A DNA stretch of 64,000 bases from Ailurus styani (GCA_002007465.1 LNAC01000036.1:2480277-2544276); one strand, 5' to 3'. Shown: positions 1 through 11,654, counted from the stretch's first letter. Notes: a model not told the origin generated them from the sequence alone. Program-made: numbers and translations.

Positions 1-503
1 ATATCACATTTCCTTTATCCATTCATCTGTTGATGGACACTTAGGTTGTTTCCAACCTGGGCCACTGTAAATAATGCTGCAACGAACATGAGGCTGCAGA
101 TATCTCTTCAGGATACTTTATTTGCTTCACATATATACCCAGAAGTGGGATGTCTGGATCATATGGTAGTTCTGTTTTTAATTTTTTGAGGAGTATCCAT
201 ACTGCTTCTGTGATAGCTGTTATCACTATACAATGCACCAACATTATACAAGGCTTCCCTTGACTCCACATCTCACAAACACTCATTATCTTTTCTCTTT
301 TTGGTAATAGCTATCCTAATAAGTGTGAGGTGATATTGCACTGTGGTTTTGATTTGCATTTCCCTGAGGATAAGTGATGTGAGCACCTTTTCATATACCT
401 GTTGGCCATTTGTATGTCTTCTTTGGAGAAATGTCTATTCAAGTCCTTAGGCCCCCCCCCTTTTTTTAGCTGAGGTATTTGTTTTCCTGCTGTCACATTG
501 TTC
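1..503 (-). mobile_element. L1 LINE fragment, ORF2 C-terminus and 3' region
   Basis: Read on the minus strand, 311-505 encodes a decayed L1 ORF2 tail containing [19 protein letters not shown], a hallmark of the C-terminal part of L1 reverse transcriptase proteins. Positions 1-300 continue into the region that in sense orientation runs 'tccaacagatgaatgg'-like to 'ggaatattattcagcc'-like. It is an old copy with many substitutions and a C tract near 451. It runs off the left edge, so the 3' end is not seen. Confidence 0.85.
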
Positions 504-602
504 AAACTCTTCTCTCTTTTCTACATGTAGTACTACATATAAGAATGTTTTAAGTTTTAAGAATAAAATAAAAGGTTAAAACATTTTTTAAACTCTCTTA
601 CT

Positions 603-801
603 GGGGCCTGGGTGGCTCAGTCGGTTAAGTGTTTGCCTTCAACCCAGGTTATAATCCCAGAGTTCTAGGATCAAGTCCCATGTCTGGCTGTGTGCTCAGC
701 AGGAAGCCTACTTCTCCCTTTCCCTCTGCTGCTCCCCCTGCTTGTGCTCCGTCTCTCTCTCTCTCAAATAAATAAAAGCTTTAAAAAAAAAAAACAAAAC
801 C
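603..801 (+). mobile_element. Can-SINE (SINEC, tRNA-Lys-derived)
   Basis: The head carries the tRNA-like A-box region 'gggtggctcagtcggttaag' and a degenerate B-box region. A CT-rich body, AATAAA motifs and an A tail follow. It is flanked by the target-site duplication aaactctcttact (590-602) and aaactcccttact (802-814), one mismatch. Such SINEs are transcribed by RNA polymerase III from the tRNA-like head and mobilised by L1. Confidence 0.92.
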
Positions 802-868
802 AAACTCCCTTACTAAAGGCAGAAGATGAGAGTAAGTGATAGCTAAAGTTGTACTTTATCTTGAAAAA

Positions 869-1108
869 CTATCCTCTATCCAACTCATCATCAGGCTTCT
901 TGGTGCTTGGCTTTTCTATTATCCTATGAGGCCCAGTTAACACCGGGTTCCCCACAAAATCCTCATTACACCAAGTAATTTCAGTGAATAGGTGTTCCTT
1001 CCAACCCAATGGTGTTAACCCAATGAGATTCCCCTTTTTGATCAGGACAGTAACAAATACTTGTGTGATTCTAGGGAATGCCCAAGCATGATGATATGCA
1101 CTACACAT
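869..1108 (-). other. Protein-like 79-codon open frame, unassigned
   Basis: The minus-strand frame has a protein-like composition, including GWKEHLFTEITWCNEDFVGN and a charged C-terminus KKPDDELDRG before a stop. The frame seems to continue in a protein-like way upstream of the ATG. I do not recognise the family. It could be a fragment of a processed pseudogene, an old retroelement frame or chance. No splice sites, promoter or poly-A signal support a gene. Confidence 0.2.
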
Positions 1109-2741
1109 GACAATTCATATACTCTCAGTAGGAATGAAAATTGGTCCACTTCCCTGCACAGAAATTTTACTTGTAGTAAGTTAATCAAAAATTATATCTA
1201 AGATAAGGTGGAAAGATTACATGAAGAAATCTTTCAGAGATTTGTATATAAAATTCCAGTAATAAAAAATTGGTAAAATAAGTTATCATGTGATAGGTTT
1301 TTATAGAGTCAGTAGTATTATAAAACAACTTTATTGGTCTAGAAATATGAAAATGAAGGATTAAATGACAAAAAAATTATAACACGACAAAAAATTATAA
1401 GAATATGTGTGGTTCCTTTAATTAAAAATAAAATGTGTTTCTTAAATATCTATATGCAAAAACATAATCTAGGTAAGTACTAACGCCAACATGTTCGAAG
1501 TAGTCATCTCTTGGTGAAATTGTGAGTGATTGCATTTCTTTACATTCTGCACGTCTAAATTTTCTAAATTTCTTCTCTAAACATGTTTAACTTGCATAAT
1601 CAGAACAAATTAAAGTTTAGAAATATGAAAGCAGTGACTGTCCCTAGGTGTTAAGGATTATGCTTTTCCCATACTTCTCTATAATAAACAAGTATTACTT
1701 TTATAATTGAAAAATAAATTGTATTTTTAAAAAACAGCATAAGTATAATGTAAAATGAGAGAATAAGTTTGATTCCACAAGAGACTTGATCAGGATTATG
1801 ATACACTGTTGATAGATCCTGCCTGAGCCATTCCAATGTTAAACATACCACTGTAGAAACAATTTCCCCCCCAAAATTAGTACAATATAAGCTGGTTCAG
1901 TGGCAAGGCTTTCCAATTACAAATTAATCTTCACTGCCTTTGTAATATACGAAGGTAATTTTCCTCTTCGGATACGAAAAACAAATCCTGAGCTATGTTA
2001 CAGTAAATCTACCAGTGCTAGCATTGCTGCCAGGAATTGCCATTTATCATTCTCACTGGATAAATCATTCTCTCTAGAAAGCCAGAAGTTGGGTGGTAAT
2101 TCAAATATTGTCAATATATCTAACTATACTGTTGCTAACATCATCAACAGAGAATATGTTTGTTACATGGCAATATGTAATGTGAGAGCATTCATTTCAC
2201 AAGCAAGAAAAATACTGGTTTTGGATCGCTACACGAGTACTTTTAGTGTTATAAGACTGATCAAGGCTTTCTAATAGATACACTTTCTAGAACTCCCAGT
2301 CCCTTACCGTAGTTTTAATACAGGGTATTGCTTATTCATTTATTTATGTTTCTCTATATAGGAGTCAAAAAGAATCCAACATTGTGTCTGTACTAAATAC
2401 ATCGAATTCTTCTCCACAGAATCTCACAAATTTATCCTCCCACATGTTTATTCTTTTTCAGACTCTAAGTTTCATGGATCCAATTCATCCCCAGTAATTT
2501 TGATGTCTGGGTTAGATTCTCAGTTAAAGGATATTTCTCAATAGACTGATGCCATGGGTTTGATTCTCCATAGTCAGTATTGCTTGAGTTGAGGCTAATA
2601 GATTGGTCTTATAATCATGGCCATCCACTTCACATATGGTGATGGTGACAAAGGGACTAAAAAAAACTGTATTGACAAATCAAAACTAGCTTTTCCCAAC
2701 TTACTGAAAAGAAATAGTAGCACAGCACCTTAAACATGGCA
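1109..2741. other. Unassigned AT-rich sequence
   Basis: No repeat family or gene is recognisable. The longest frame (1900-2274, plus) encodes 124 residues of no recognised family and has no supporting signals, so I treat it as chance. Confidence 0.5.
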
Positions 2742-2856
2742 GTCATTCATTCATTCAACAAACACTGAGACCTAACAAGTGCCAAGCACTCTTAGAAGTT
2801 CTAGAAATACACAAGTGAATATAACAATGTCACTGCCTTCATGGAGCTCTTATTTT
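2742..2856 (-). mobile_element. L2 LINE 3' end fragment
   Basis: The stretch 'cattcattcattcaacaaa' followed by 'gtgccaagcactcttagaag' and 'cttcatggagctcttatttt' is the reverse complement of the L2 3' terminus, whose sense form ends in an AATAAA-type tail with TGAATGAATG repeats. Confidence 0.75.
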
Positions 2857-2859
2857 GAA

Positions 2860-3970
2860 ATTGGCTCTAAATGTTATAGATCAGATTGTCAGAATCCAAA
2901 GCAAGAATTCTCTAACTGCTCAGTTAATTGTTAGCGGATTTTTCAAATACCTCGGGAGCATCCAAAAGACACACGATGAGGGTCCCCATACCCTTTCTTC
3001 ATTCTCCAGCATCCAAACATCTAAGAAACTACCTGCTTCAAGCATGGAACAACTTCATTTTCAGTTCAACATATCAGAGTTCTGCATAAGATTTCATTTG
3101 CCAATGAGATTCCATTTGAGGGGGGAAAAAACAAAGGACATCAATAGGGGAAAAAGCAAAGACCCCCAATGACTAAGATATCATAAAGGCCCTCCAAATA
3201 ATCAGATGTCATTTAGGCCATGGAGTCTCACTAGAGCTTCCTGGAGGATATAGCCCTGTGTCTGCACGGAGGCTATGAATTTCTAGAAACTAGAGACTTC
3301 GCTGACTCCAACACACCTCAGCCTACTGCCTAGGCACCTAGTGCATTCATAAAGTTGACCCAATTTGACCCACACAAAAGGGCTCCCTCAATTCTATTTC
3401 TACTCACCTCTATAATATAGAGAAGCTTGTAATTGTTATCATTATTCATTTTGCTTCCATAGTAAACATCTTTTTTTTTCATCATGCTGTTTTTCACATC
3501 ATGATAAGTGTACTCTAATTCCTATCCCCTGCATACAGACCATCTCTTATGCACTGTGTCAACTCATAGCACCCTCATCTCTTTTTCCAACCACTAACAT
3601 TAAGAACAGATTCATGAAGATGCAATCTGATAGCACACTTCTCATCCTTCTCCAGGTATCTCTGATGTTGTGCTTGACACTTACGCAGGAACAACCCAGG
3701 ATGCACCTTCCTACACTTTGCTACTTCAGACAGTGGTTTTGAGATACTCTTTAAGATTTTCAAAAAAAAATCACCAAAAGCCAGCTGTCTTGTATCCTTA
3801 GCAAAGTTGGTTACATATCCTTGTATTAACACTCCATCATTCCCTGTTCTGCTACCTTGATCCCTCACATCTGCTCTCTAGGATCACATTCTTAAATTAA
3901 CAATGTGCAAATAAGCCTTTGACTTTGGCTTTGATTTAGGGGAATGGTAGCTCCACTGTTGTCTCAGAAA
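2860..3970. other. Unassigned sequence
   Basis: No recognisable repeat or gene. Short frames at 2855-3172 (plus) and 3575-3868 (minus) look like chance. Confidence 0.5.
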
Positions 3971-4670
3971 ACAGCTTGAAATGTCACATCAGCAAGATGG
4001 CACTCTAGGAGGTCCCAATGCTTCCCCACCCTACCTCCCCCCACCCGTCATAAAAACAATGATTAAACAACTACCTACCAGTGAAAATAACTATGGGAGA
4101 ATTCTGGAGTACGATGAAGAAGCTGCAACAACTGGGCGATGGCCACATAAAAATGCCTAGGAAGCCTTTTACCTGTGTTACCCCATCTCCTAGTCTAATA
4201 CATCTCTTCCCCCTTCATAGGGGATAAAGAAAGTGAGGCCACCAAAAGATTTCACCACCAAGGACCCAAGCAGTCCTGACCATGGCCATGAAAACCCACA
4301 GCCTTGGCCACCTAGGAACCCAGCAGTCTTTGCTGACACTGACACTGGTGATAGAGCTACCTGGATTCTACCCTGCTGTGCCTCTTCCCCAAAACCAGAG
4401 ATAATGCACTCCACCCAGCTGGGGCCCTTGCACCCACCTGCAGGAAAAAGTCTTTCCCTACTGAAGCCCTTCCTTTAAGTCAAGAAGACATGACAAGCTC
4501 CTTAAATGCACATAGTATAGAAGTTCCTCAAAAAATTAAAAATAGAATGATGATATGATCCAGCATCACACTTCTGGGTATTTATCCAAAGGTATCAAAA
4601 TCAGGATACTGAAAAGATACCTACATTCCCATGTTCATTATAACATTACTCACAATAAATGACTTATGGT

Positions 4671-4838
4671 GGGGCACCTGGGTGACTCAGTCATTAAGTG
4701 TCTGCCTTCGGGATCGAGCCCCACATCAGGCTCCCTGCTGTGGGAAAGCCTGCTTCTCCCTCTCCCACTCCACCTGCTACTGTCCCCTCTTTTGCTGTAT
4801 CTCTCTGTCAAATAAATAAATAAAATCTTTAAAAATAA
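4671..4838 (+). mobile_element. Can-SINE, first of a tandem pair
   Basis: Head 'gggcacctgggtgactcag', shortened body, A-rich tail with AATAAA repeats. It sits inside L1 3' sequence. The duplicated L1 target aataaatgacttatgg (4654-4669) / aataaatgactaatgg (5047-5062) encloses this SINE and the next one together. Confidence 0.9.
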
Positions 4839-5045
4839 GGGGTGCCTGAGTGGCTCAGTGGGTTAAAGCCTCTGCCTTCGGCTCGGGTCATGATCTCAGG
4901 GTCCTGGGATCAAGCCCTGCATCAGGCTCCCTGCTCAGTGGGGAGCCTGCTTCCTCCTCTCTCTCTGCCTGCCTCTCTGCCTACTTGTGATCTCTGTGTC
5001 AAATGGATAAAAAAAAAAATCTAAAAAAATAAAAATAAAATAAAG
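4839..5045 (+). mobile_element. Can-SINE, young type, second of a tandem pair
   Basis: Head 'gggttaaagcctctgcc', CT-rich body, 'tgcctacttgtgatctc', degenerate A tail. It starts directly at the A-rich tail of the preceding SINE, so it probably inserted into that tail. Confidence 0.92.
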
Positions 5046-5766
5046 AAATAAATGACTAATGGAAACAACGTAAATGCCTATCACTGGATGAAAAGAAAAT
5101 GTGGTATGGACATACAATGGAATATCATTCAGCTTTTAAAATGAAGGAAATCTGCCATTTGTTACATCATGGATGAACCTTAAGACATATGCTAAGTGAA
5201 ATAAGCCAGACTCAGAATGACAATACTGCATAATCTCCTCATAGGTGGAATTTAAAAAAGCCAAATTTACAGAAGCAGAGAGCAGACTGATGGTTACCAG
5301 GGGCTGGTGGGAAGGAGAAATGGGGAGATGTTGGTCAAATGGTACAAACTTCCAGTTATAAGATGAGGAAGTTCTTGGAATCTATTGTACAGCATGGTGA
5401 CTAAAATTAACTATACTGTCCTCTATACTTGAACCTTGCTAACAGGGTAGCTCTCCCATGATCTCATCACACACACAAAAAGAGAAGATGGTAACTGAGA
5501 TGATGATATGTTAAGTAGCTTGATTGTGATGATTATTTCACAATGTATACATATATAAATTACCAAGTTACTCCCCATAAATATATACAATTTTTAATTG
5601 CCAATTATACCTCAATAAAGCTAGAAAGAAAAAAAAAGGCAGCTTGATGTAGAGAACATGAGGAGAAATGTGCAGACCCAGGTTTCAACCTTAGTTTACC
5701 ACTGGTTAGCTGCAGGACTTTGCACGAGGGTCATAATCTAGGCACCTTTTAAGAAGTATGAAGAAT

Positions 5767-5955
5767 AGAGGTGTCTGGGTGGCTCAGTTGGTTAAGTGTC
5801 TGACTCTTGATTTCAGCTCAGGTCATGATCTCAGGGTCAAAGCTCTGAGCCCCAACTCAGCCTCCTTGCTCAGCAGGAAGACTACGTGAGATTCTCTCTC
5901 TCCATTTACCCCTCCCCACTGCTCACAAAGTCTCTCTCTCTTAAAAAAAAAAAAA
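5767..5955 (+). mobile_element. Can-SINE, older type
   Basis: Head 'gtgtctgggtggctcagttg' with the older 'gtctgactcttgatttcagc' middle, CT tract and A tail. Weak flanking similarity 'agtatgaagaat' / 'ggtatgaaaaac'. Confidence 0.9.
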
Positions 5956-5959
5956 GGTA

Positions 5960-6500
5960 TGAAAAACAAGTAAGGTAATATAGTTGTTAGCTTCCACATT
6001 CCCCTCCCAACCTACAGCCATTTTCACCACCTTACAGACTCTCAAAAGATAAGAAAGTAGTAATTCAATACTAAGTAATACTACATATTCAATACTTTGT
6101 AATACTCAAAGGAGAAATTGAAACATACAAACTACTCTCCTATAAGTGGTGTTTCCTCTTTTTTCCCAGAAGTTTACTTGTTTACTTTGGAGGACTTTTC
6201 CCTTTAGAATTAGATATTGTAATATCTAATACCTTTCAGATAATACTAGTTCCAAGCAATTACTATTTTGAGAACATTTCAGGTTCTACAATTTCAGGTC
6301 CTTTTAATTTTTCCATGAAATTACCTGGGCTTGGTAGTAACTCTTTCAAGAAGATAGGTAAAGCAAGAAGTGAATCGAAACAGGTCAGTAGGAAAATAGA
6401 AGGACTGCTGAGAGTCACTGAGGTCCCAGCTGCTACTAGGTTGCCAGTGAATTCTGGTGAATTCAATCAGTAAAGTTCCAAGAATGTGCCTTCTCTGATC
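5960..6500. other. Unassigned sequence
   Basis: No recognisable repeat or gene. Confidence 0.5.
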
Positions 6501-6504
6501 TCAC

Positions 6505-6640
6505 CAAGGCACCCGTCACTGGTTTCCTATTCTTAACCAGATCATAAGTAGCACTCAACACACTGAAATTTCATTGTTTATTTCCTTATCTATATTATTC
6601 ATTAGAAAACTCTATAAAACATAGGGACCTTCTGCTCAGG
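6505..6640 (+). mobile_element. Probable L2 LINE fragment
   Basis: 'agtagcactcaacacactg' followed by T-rich text and 'aaaacatagggacc' resembles the L2 3' region upstream of its terminus. It is highly diverged. Confidence 0.4.
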
Positions 6641-6944
6641 GGGGAAAAAAAAGTGTTCAGATATCCAATATTTTGCATATACTTTCAGGAAGTTCATTTT
6701 CCTAGATTAAGAATCTCTGTATTTGACTCTGACCATCTTGACAGAAGTGCTCGAATCACGTTAAACTCCCTGTCTCCAATGCCCAGTTCCTAATACATAG
6801 AATCTATTCAAAAATATTACTGGGAAAATTAATGAAGAAATGTTTTTAAGTTGGGAAAGGAATTAAATAAATCATACAAGGGCTAAGCTTTGGCAGAGTA
6901 GGAATCATAAATAAAGGGATGAGGAGGTATCAAGATGAAATGGT

Positions 6945-7266
6945 TTAATATGATTTCACTCATATGTGGAATTGAAGAAACAAAACAGATGAACATATGG
7001 GAGGGAGAGGGGGGAAAAAAGAAAAAAAAGAGAGAGAGGAAAACAAACCATAAAAGACTCTTAATGATAGAGAATAAACTGAGGGTTGATGGAAGGAGGT
7101 GGGTGGGGGATGGGCTAGATGGGTGACGGGCATTAAGGAGGGCACTTGTTGTGACGACACGGGGGTTGTATGTAAGTGATGTGTCACTGAATTCTGCTCC
7201 TGGGACCAATATTGCACTGTATGATAACTAACCAGAATTTAAATAAAAATTTGAAAAGAAAAAAAG
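6945..7266 (+). mobile_element. L1 3' end fragment (carnivore type)
   Basis: 'atttcactcatatgtggaat', 'aaaccataaaagactcttaa', 'aactgagggttgatggaagg' and a 3' terminus with AATAAA and an A-rich tail match the terminal L1 3' UTR. The G-rich tract at 7090-7130 is typical of this UTR. The copy is 5'-truncated. Confidence 0.85.
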
Positions 7267-7799
7267 ACAAAACCATTTAGGTTATGTGAAAAGGCAGAAA
7301 AATGACACAAAGGCAAAGAAGATTGATGGTCTGAGAAGATTATGAGCATGCTCAATATACAAGGAAGAGACTGGGAAAAAATGGGAATCTTGTAGTCAAA
7401 GAAAGCAATCTAACAGTGAAGATATTTTGAATTATTGTCACGTGATTCTCAGCAAGAGAATAAATTCTTTGTATAGTGACAAAACAAGTCTCTGTGTACA
7501 AACTGAAATGTAGACTTGAAAAACTATGAAAGACTTGATATATAAGGAGTAGAAAAGCAGATCTCATTTAACCTATAAAGGAGAGATTTGAGATGGAAAA
7601 AAAAAAAAACAGAAAGCAGAATAAGACTTTACCATCCTATGATGATGATTTATCAAGTTGTCCCTACTGAGGTTCAATCCTAATTGTTTTCTGCAGCCTA
7701 GAAAGCTGCTACCAGGAAAATAATTGTGTGGTGGATTTTGTTCGTGTAAAATAATTACTTAGCTCTCCAAAACATGGAAAGCCAAGAAAATACTGGGTA

Positions 7800-7985
7800 T
7801 AACCACCCATCCAACTATCCATCCTATTATTCACTGAATAAGCATTGTTTACTAATAGATCCCAGAGACTAGTACATAGAACTTGCTTGATGAATCAAAC
7901 ACTTATGAAGTGAGCATTGTGCTGATGGTAAGTTTACAAAGACGAATAAGGCACCATCATGGCACTGAAGCCTCACAATTTAGGA
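7800..7985 (-). mobile_element. Probable L2 LINE 3' fragment
   Basis: 'tattcactgaataagcattg', 'gtgagcattgtgctgatgg' and 'tggcactgaagcctcacaat' resemble an antisense L2 3' end. Highly diverged. Confidence 0.4.
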
Positions 7986-7989
7986 AAAA

Positions 7990-9030
7990 GTTGGAAATGT
8001 GAAGGAATAGCTATAATGCATTCTGAAGATAGATGTGTAGCTGGGGTGTATAACTCTACCTTTTTAAAAACTACTTTATTAAGATTATGTAAATTCAGAT
8101 TATTTGGGGGCAGATGTGGAGAGATATGAGCGAGAATTGTAGGCATTTATAAACAGTATATTAACCAAGTTAGATCAAGTTTTAAAAGTAATTTTTACAC
8201 TTACGTGCAGTTGAAAGACTCTTTATCATACAACTGATAGTTTGAAGCATCAGGACCTAACTCTGGCTTTTTCCATTGGGTCTGAACAGGTTACGCAGAC
8301 TTCATTTCTGGGCAAGACATGCTGTGATGTGTCTTGAGTCAGCACCGCAAGGGCTAGTCAAGGGTTCATATCAACAGTCCTCCTCACCCAGCATCTGTGG
8401 GTGACTGAGAATAAGCCTTTTAACAACTTGCAAGGAATCATTTTTAAAAAGAAACACAGTCAAAGAAAAAAAAGAGTAAAAATAAAATAAATTTATGACC
8501 TTGGCTTTCCAACTTTTATCTGTGCACTTCTTGTTCGAATCATGTCCCCTGAGTCTCTCTCTGCACAAAGGGGAATGTTTCTCTCCTCTGTATGACTAGG
8601 ATGCCTGCCTTTCTCTCTACTCCCGGCCCCAGTAGGATGTCGACTTGTGATCAACAGAGAGAATAGATCATGGAGAAATGGGCTATTTTTCCACATGGCA
8701 TGTTTCCCCATGACTGCCTTTTTCCTGGTCTGGAAGAAAAGTTTCCATGACAACCAAGTAGCTAACATTCACTCCCCACCAGCTGACTTGCTTGCCTCCC
8801 AAATGATCAGCTGGATATTGTGTTTAAATTATTTTACAGAGACTGGCTAATCTGCAGGGATTATTTGTCTGTTTATTTTTGAGAAACTGGCTGCTTGGTG
8901 AAACTTTTTAAGTGGACCCAACTTCCTTTTCTGATGCTTTAAGAGCATAATCTCAACTAAACAGAACAAGCTTAAGCCAACATTAGACAGTCACCTCCTG
9001 GGACATAAAATATGAATGTGAGCCATCCTT
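7990..9030. other. Repeat-poor stretch
   Basis: No repeat family recognised. 8240-8900 is of mixed composition with few indel-like tracts and may hold conserved non-coding DNA (see findings). The open frames here have no gene support. Confidence 0.45.
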
Positions 9031-9034
9031 CCCC

Positions 9035-9150
9035 ATGAAGGGCACATAAGTTCTTTGAGCAAGAACTAAGCTTTATTTTTCTTTCCCTCCTCATGTGCCT
9101 AACACATGGTCTAGCAGGTGGTAAACATAAAATAAATGTCGAACATCCCA
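9035..9150 (+). mobile_element. L2/MIR-like 3' end fragment
   Basis: 'agttctttgagcaagaact' and 'cctaacacatggtctagcag' followed by 'aaaataaatgtcgaac' follow the L2 3' layout (segment-length statement, 'cctagcac', 'caataaatg'). Confidence 0.55.
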
Positions 9151-9461
9151 TCACCCCAGCATCTCCAAACAGAGTATTTATGTTTAGGTTGATGGGCTGA
9201 GGCAGAATCAACCTCCTAGTAATGTAATAATCTTACTTTTTTTTAATGTCTGTCTATAAAAAGGGCGAAAATTTTGCAGTAGAGAATTAGGACATACCAA
9301 TTGTTAAGCCTGTGCATGTAAGAGAGACTGGAAGGAAATACACCAAATTATTTACAACTGTTGTTTCGTACGTGGAAATAAGAGAGTAGGTCTTCTGATT
9401 TTTCTCAACTTAATTTTTTTTTCTTTTTTGTTAACTAAACAAAGTTTTCATTGAGTATCAT

Positions 9462-9845
9462 CTTGGTCCTTTCAGGCTGCTATAACAAGATACCATAGAC
9501 TGTGTGGGGTTTTTTGTTTTTTGTTTTTTGTATTTTCTGGGGTTTTTTGACTGGGTGGTTTATCAACAAGAAACATTTATTTCTCATAGTTCTGGTGGCT
9601 AGGAAGTCCAAGATCAAGGCACCAGTGTGGTCACATTTTGGGCCCCCTTCCTGGCTCATACCTTCTTGCTGGGTCCACACGTGGTTGGGGGTGTGAGGGA
9701 TCTCTGGGAGGTCTCTTCTGTAAGAACACTAATCCTATTCAAGAGGGCTCCTCTCTGAAGACCTAAGCACCTCCCCAGGCCCTGCCTTGTCATACCATTA
9801 CATCGCACATTGGGATGTCACCAACTGAATTTTGGAAATTCATTT
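9462..9845 (-). mobile_element. ERVL-MaLR LTR (MST/MLT1 class)
   Basis: The minus strand reads as a solitary MaLR LTR. Visible on plus are 'aggctgctataacaagatac', 'ggtggtttatcaacaagaaa', 'tctcatagttctggtggct', 'gaagtccaagatcaaggcac' and 'cccattacatcgcacattggg'-like text. A G/T-rich expansion interrupts it at 9503-9550. No internal retroviral coding region is attached, so it is an LTR relic only. Confidence 0.8.
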
Positions 9846-9889
9846 CCAAATTGAATGGACTTCAATTCCATTGAATTGGTAGTCATATC

Positions 9890-9965
9890 ACATAGCAAGT
9901 ATCTATAATGTTCAAGGCACTGCACTAGCCCCCAGGATAAGAAAGATGAACAGGTCTCTCATGTT
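9890..9965 (-). mobile_element. Possible L2 fragment
   Basis: 'ttcaaggcactgcactagcc' and 'aggataagaaagatgaacag' resemble antisense L2 3' sequence. Short and diverged. Confidence 0.4.
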
Positions 9966-9969
9966 CAGA

Positions 9970-11180
9970 GCCATGAAAAGAAGAGGTAAACTAAGTAGAA
10001 AACAACTTGGTAGAAGGATTATGTACCCTGACATGCATATCAACTAGTGTTAAAACTCTGTCCTATGTGGGGATGAAGGCCAGATAGGGTTGGGAGCGAA
10101 AAAGTAAACAAACCCTTTTCTTCTTCTCTACAGACAAATCTGATCTTCTGTTCATGTGCTTACTCTTTCCCCTGAAAACCTGATGATGGAATCTCAACTG
10201 TGTTACTGGGCAACATTTGTTTATGGTAAAAATGGCCCATTATAGATAAATTTCATCTGAACTGGAAAAACATGAATAAAGCATAAATACCTGGTGGGAG
10301 ACCATACTTTCGGGATTCCTTGCATACAGAGGCTCCTAACTGGGCCCAGCCTTTGGAGGTCTGAAAGCTATCCCTAAGCCTGTTTACTGAAAGAGATATT
10401 GGTCCCTATGGGGCATGAGGCCTCCAGGTCAGGCAGCTAGCCCATCCAGTAGGAGTCTTGGTCCCTCATACCTAAACTCTCCTGGGAGATGGAGACAAGA
10501 AAAGGTGTAGGAGGTGGGAAGAGTCCAAAAGTGGATTGTGAGGAGGATTATTCCCTCCGAAAAGAAACGCCTGACACAGCCCAAATGGGATACTGCCCAT
10601 GCTTGTGGACCAATATCCATCAGACTGAACTGACAGCCAGTTTTAGAAGAGTTGAGATCATCTCAATTATTTCTTCACCAGAAAACACACCATAAGCATG
10701 ACTCCACGTGAGCTCCCTGAGGGCATGCTATTGTAGCTTCCACAACATTCTTTACTCGGTCCTGGAGTGAGTGGGTCCAAGTGTGTGCTTATTGAATCCC
10801 TCACCCATGGTGGACACTCAAACCCCCCTTCAGAAAGGAAGGAGTAATTCCCCAGCTGCTAGTCATGCTGCTGGCAGGCCGCCCTCAGCTCGCAGCCCCC
10901 CTTGGACACTGACTGCCTTGGTGAAAGACAGCCTCTGTACCCGATTACTGAACAATGCGAGTGTATAAAAATCCAGGCCCCTGAACCCAACTGGAGACCA
11001 TCCTGAAGGATTATCCCAGCTCCAGAGCTCCTTATAGCACAGCTGAAGCTTCCATGAGGCTGTGCCAAGGTCCAGCCTCTCCTTCTGCCCAATCCCCATT
11101 CCAAGAGGGCTCCCTGAGAAATTTGAGAAATCCCCTGCCCACCAATTTCCACCTGTGACAACCACTGATCAGAAACCTCT
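9970..11180. other. Unassigned sequence
   Basis: No clear repeat or gene. 10705-10800 ('gagctccctgagggcatgc', 'gtgcttattgaat') faintly resembles a sense L2 3' end. Several 60-100 codon frames overlap on both strands near 10860-11165 and are probably chance frames in GC-richer DNA. Confidence 0.45.
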
Positions 11181-11184
11181 GTGA

Positions 11185-11290
11185 GACACCTATCAAGTTT
11201 CGGGCATCAGAATCAGCTCAGGTAAACAGGATAGGGTCTTCGTGCACAGGAAGCTTACAATTTAGAGGGCAGAAGTATATCCATTAAAAT
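11185..11290 (-). mobile_element. Possible L2 fragment
   Basis: 'cacaggaagcttacaattta' preceded by 'gtaaacaggatagggtcttc' is an L2-like antisense end. Confidence 0.4.
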
Positions 11291-11297
11291 GCAGTGT

Positions 11298-11498
11298 AGG
11301 AACACCTGGGTGGCACAGCCGGTTAAGTTAGGTCTGACTCTTGGTTTCAACTCAGGTCATGATCTCAGGGTCATGAGCTCGAGCCCCATATCAGGCTCCA
11401 TGCTCAGCACAGAATCGGCTAGAGTTTCTCTCCCCTTCTCCCTCTGCCCTTCCTCATGTTCATTCTCTATGAATCAATCAATCAATCCTTTTTTGAAA
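11298..11498 (+). mobile_element. Can-SINE, older type
   Basis: Head 'aacacctgggtggcacagcc', body with 'ctcaggtcatgatctcaggg', and a tail with the uncommon repeat 'aatcaatcaatc' before T-rich sequence. Flanks share 'aaatgcagt'. Confidence 0.9.
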
Positions 11499-11654
11499 TG
11501 CAGTAGAATAAGAGCTGTGATAAGTAAACATTATGAGGGTCATATGAGGTATTGGACAGTTAAGAAGGGATTTGTAGAGGAAGAGGTATCTACACTGGTT
11601 TCTAGAAGACACACAAGAACTAGGTAGTCTAGGGATGGGGTAGTCTAGGGAAAG

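Larger units (their letters stand above)
3985..5638 (+). mobile_element. Internally deleted L1 (5' UTR joined to 3' UTR)
   Basis: 3985-4490 resembles an old carnivore L1 5' end: it opens with 'agcaagatggcactctagg' and runs through proline/CCC-rich text. From about 4505 the sequence becomes L1 3' UTR ('ctgggtatttatcc', 'ggaatatcattcagc', 'gctaagtgaaataagcc') and ends with an A tail near 5638. ORF1 and nearly all of ORF2 are absent. Weak duplication cagcttgaaatgt (3972-3984) / cagcttgatgt (5640-5650) suggests one insertion unit. Two SINEs are nested at 4671-5045. Confidence 0.7.

Noticed and set aside
603..680. tRNA-like heads of SINEs as tRNA genes
   Set aside because: They lack intact cloverleaf pairing and are followed by SINE bodies and A tails; they are tRNA-derived only.
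1900..2274. 124-codon plus-strand frame
   Set aside because: No family recognised and no supporting signals in AT-rich DNA.
4842..5024. Repeated short protein 'WLSGLKPLPSAQVMISGSWD' type seen at many sites
   Set aside because: This is the translation of the Can-SINE head and recurs wherever a SINE lies.
9462..9845. A complete endogenous retrovirus around the MaLR LTRs (also 40395-40692)
   Set aside because: The two LTRs are 30 kb apart with no gag, pol or env-like frames beside them; both are solitary relics.
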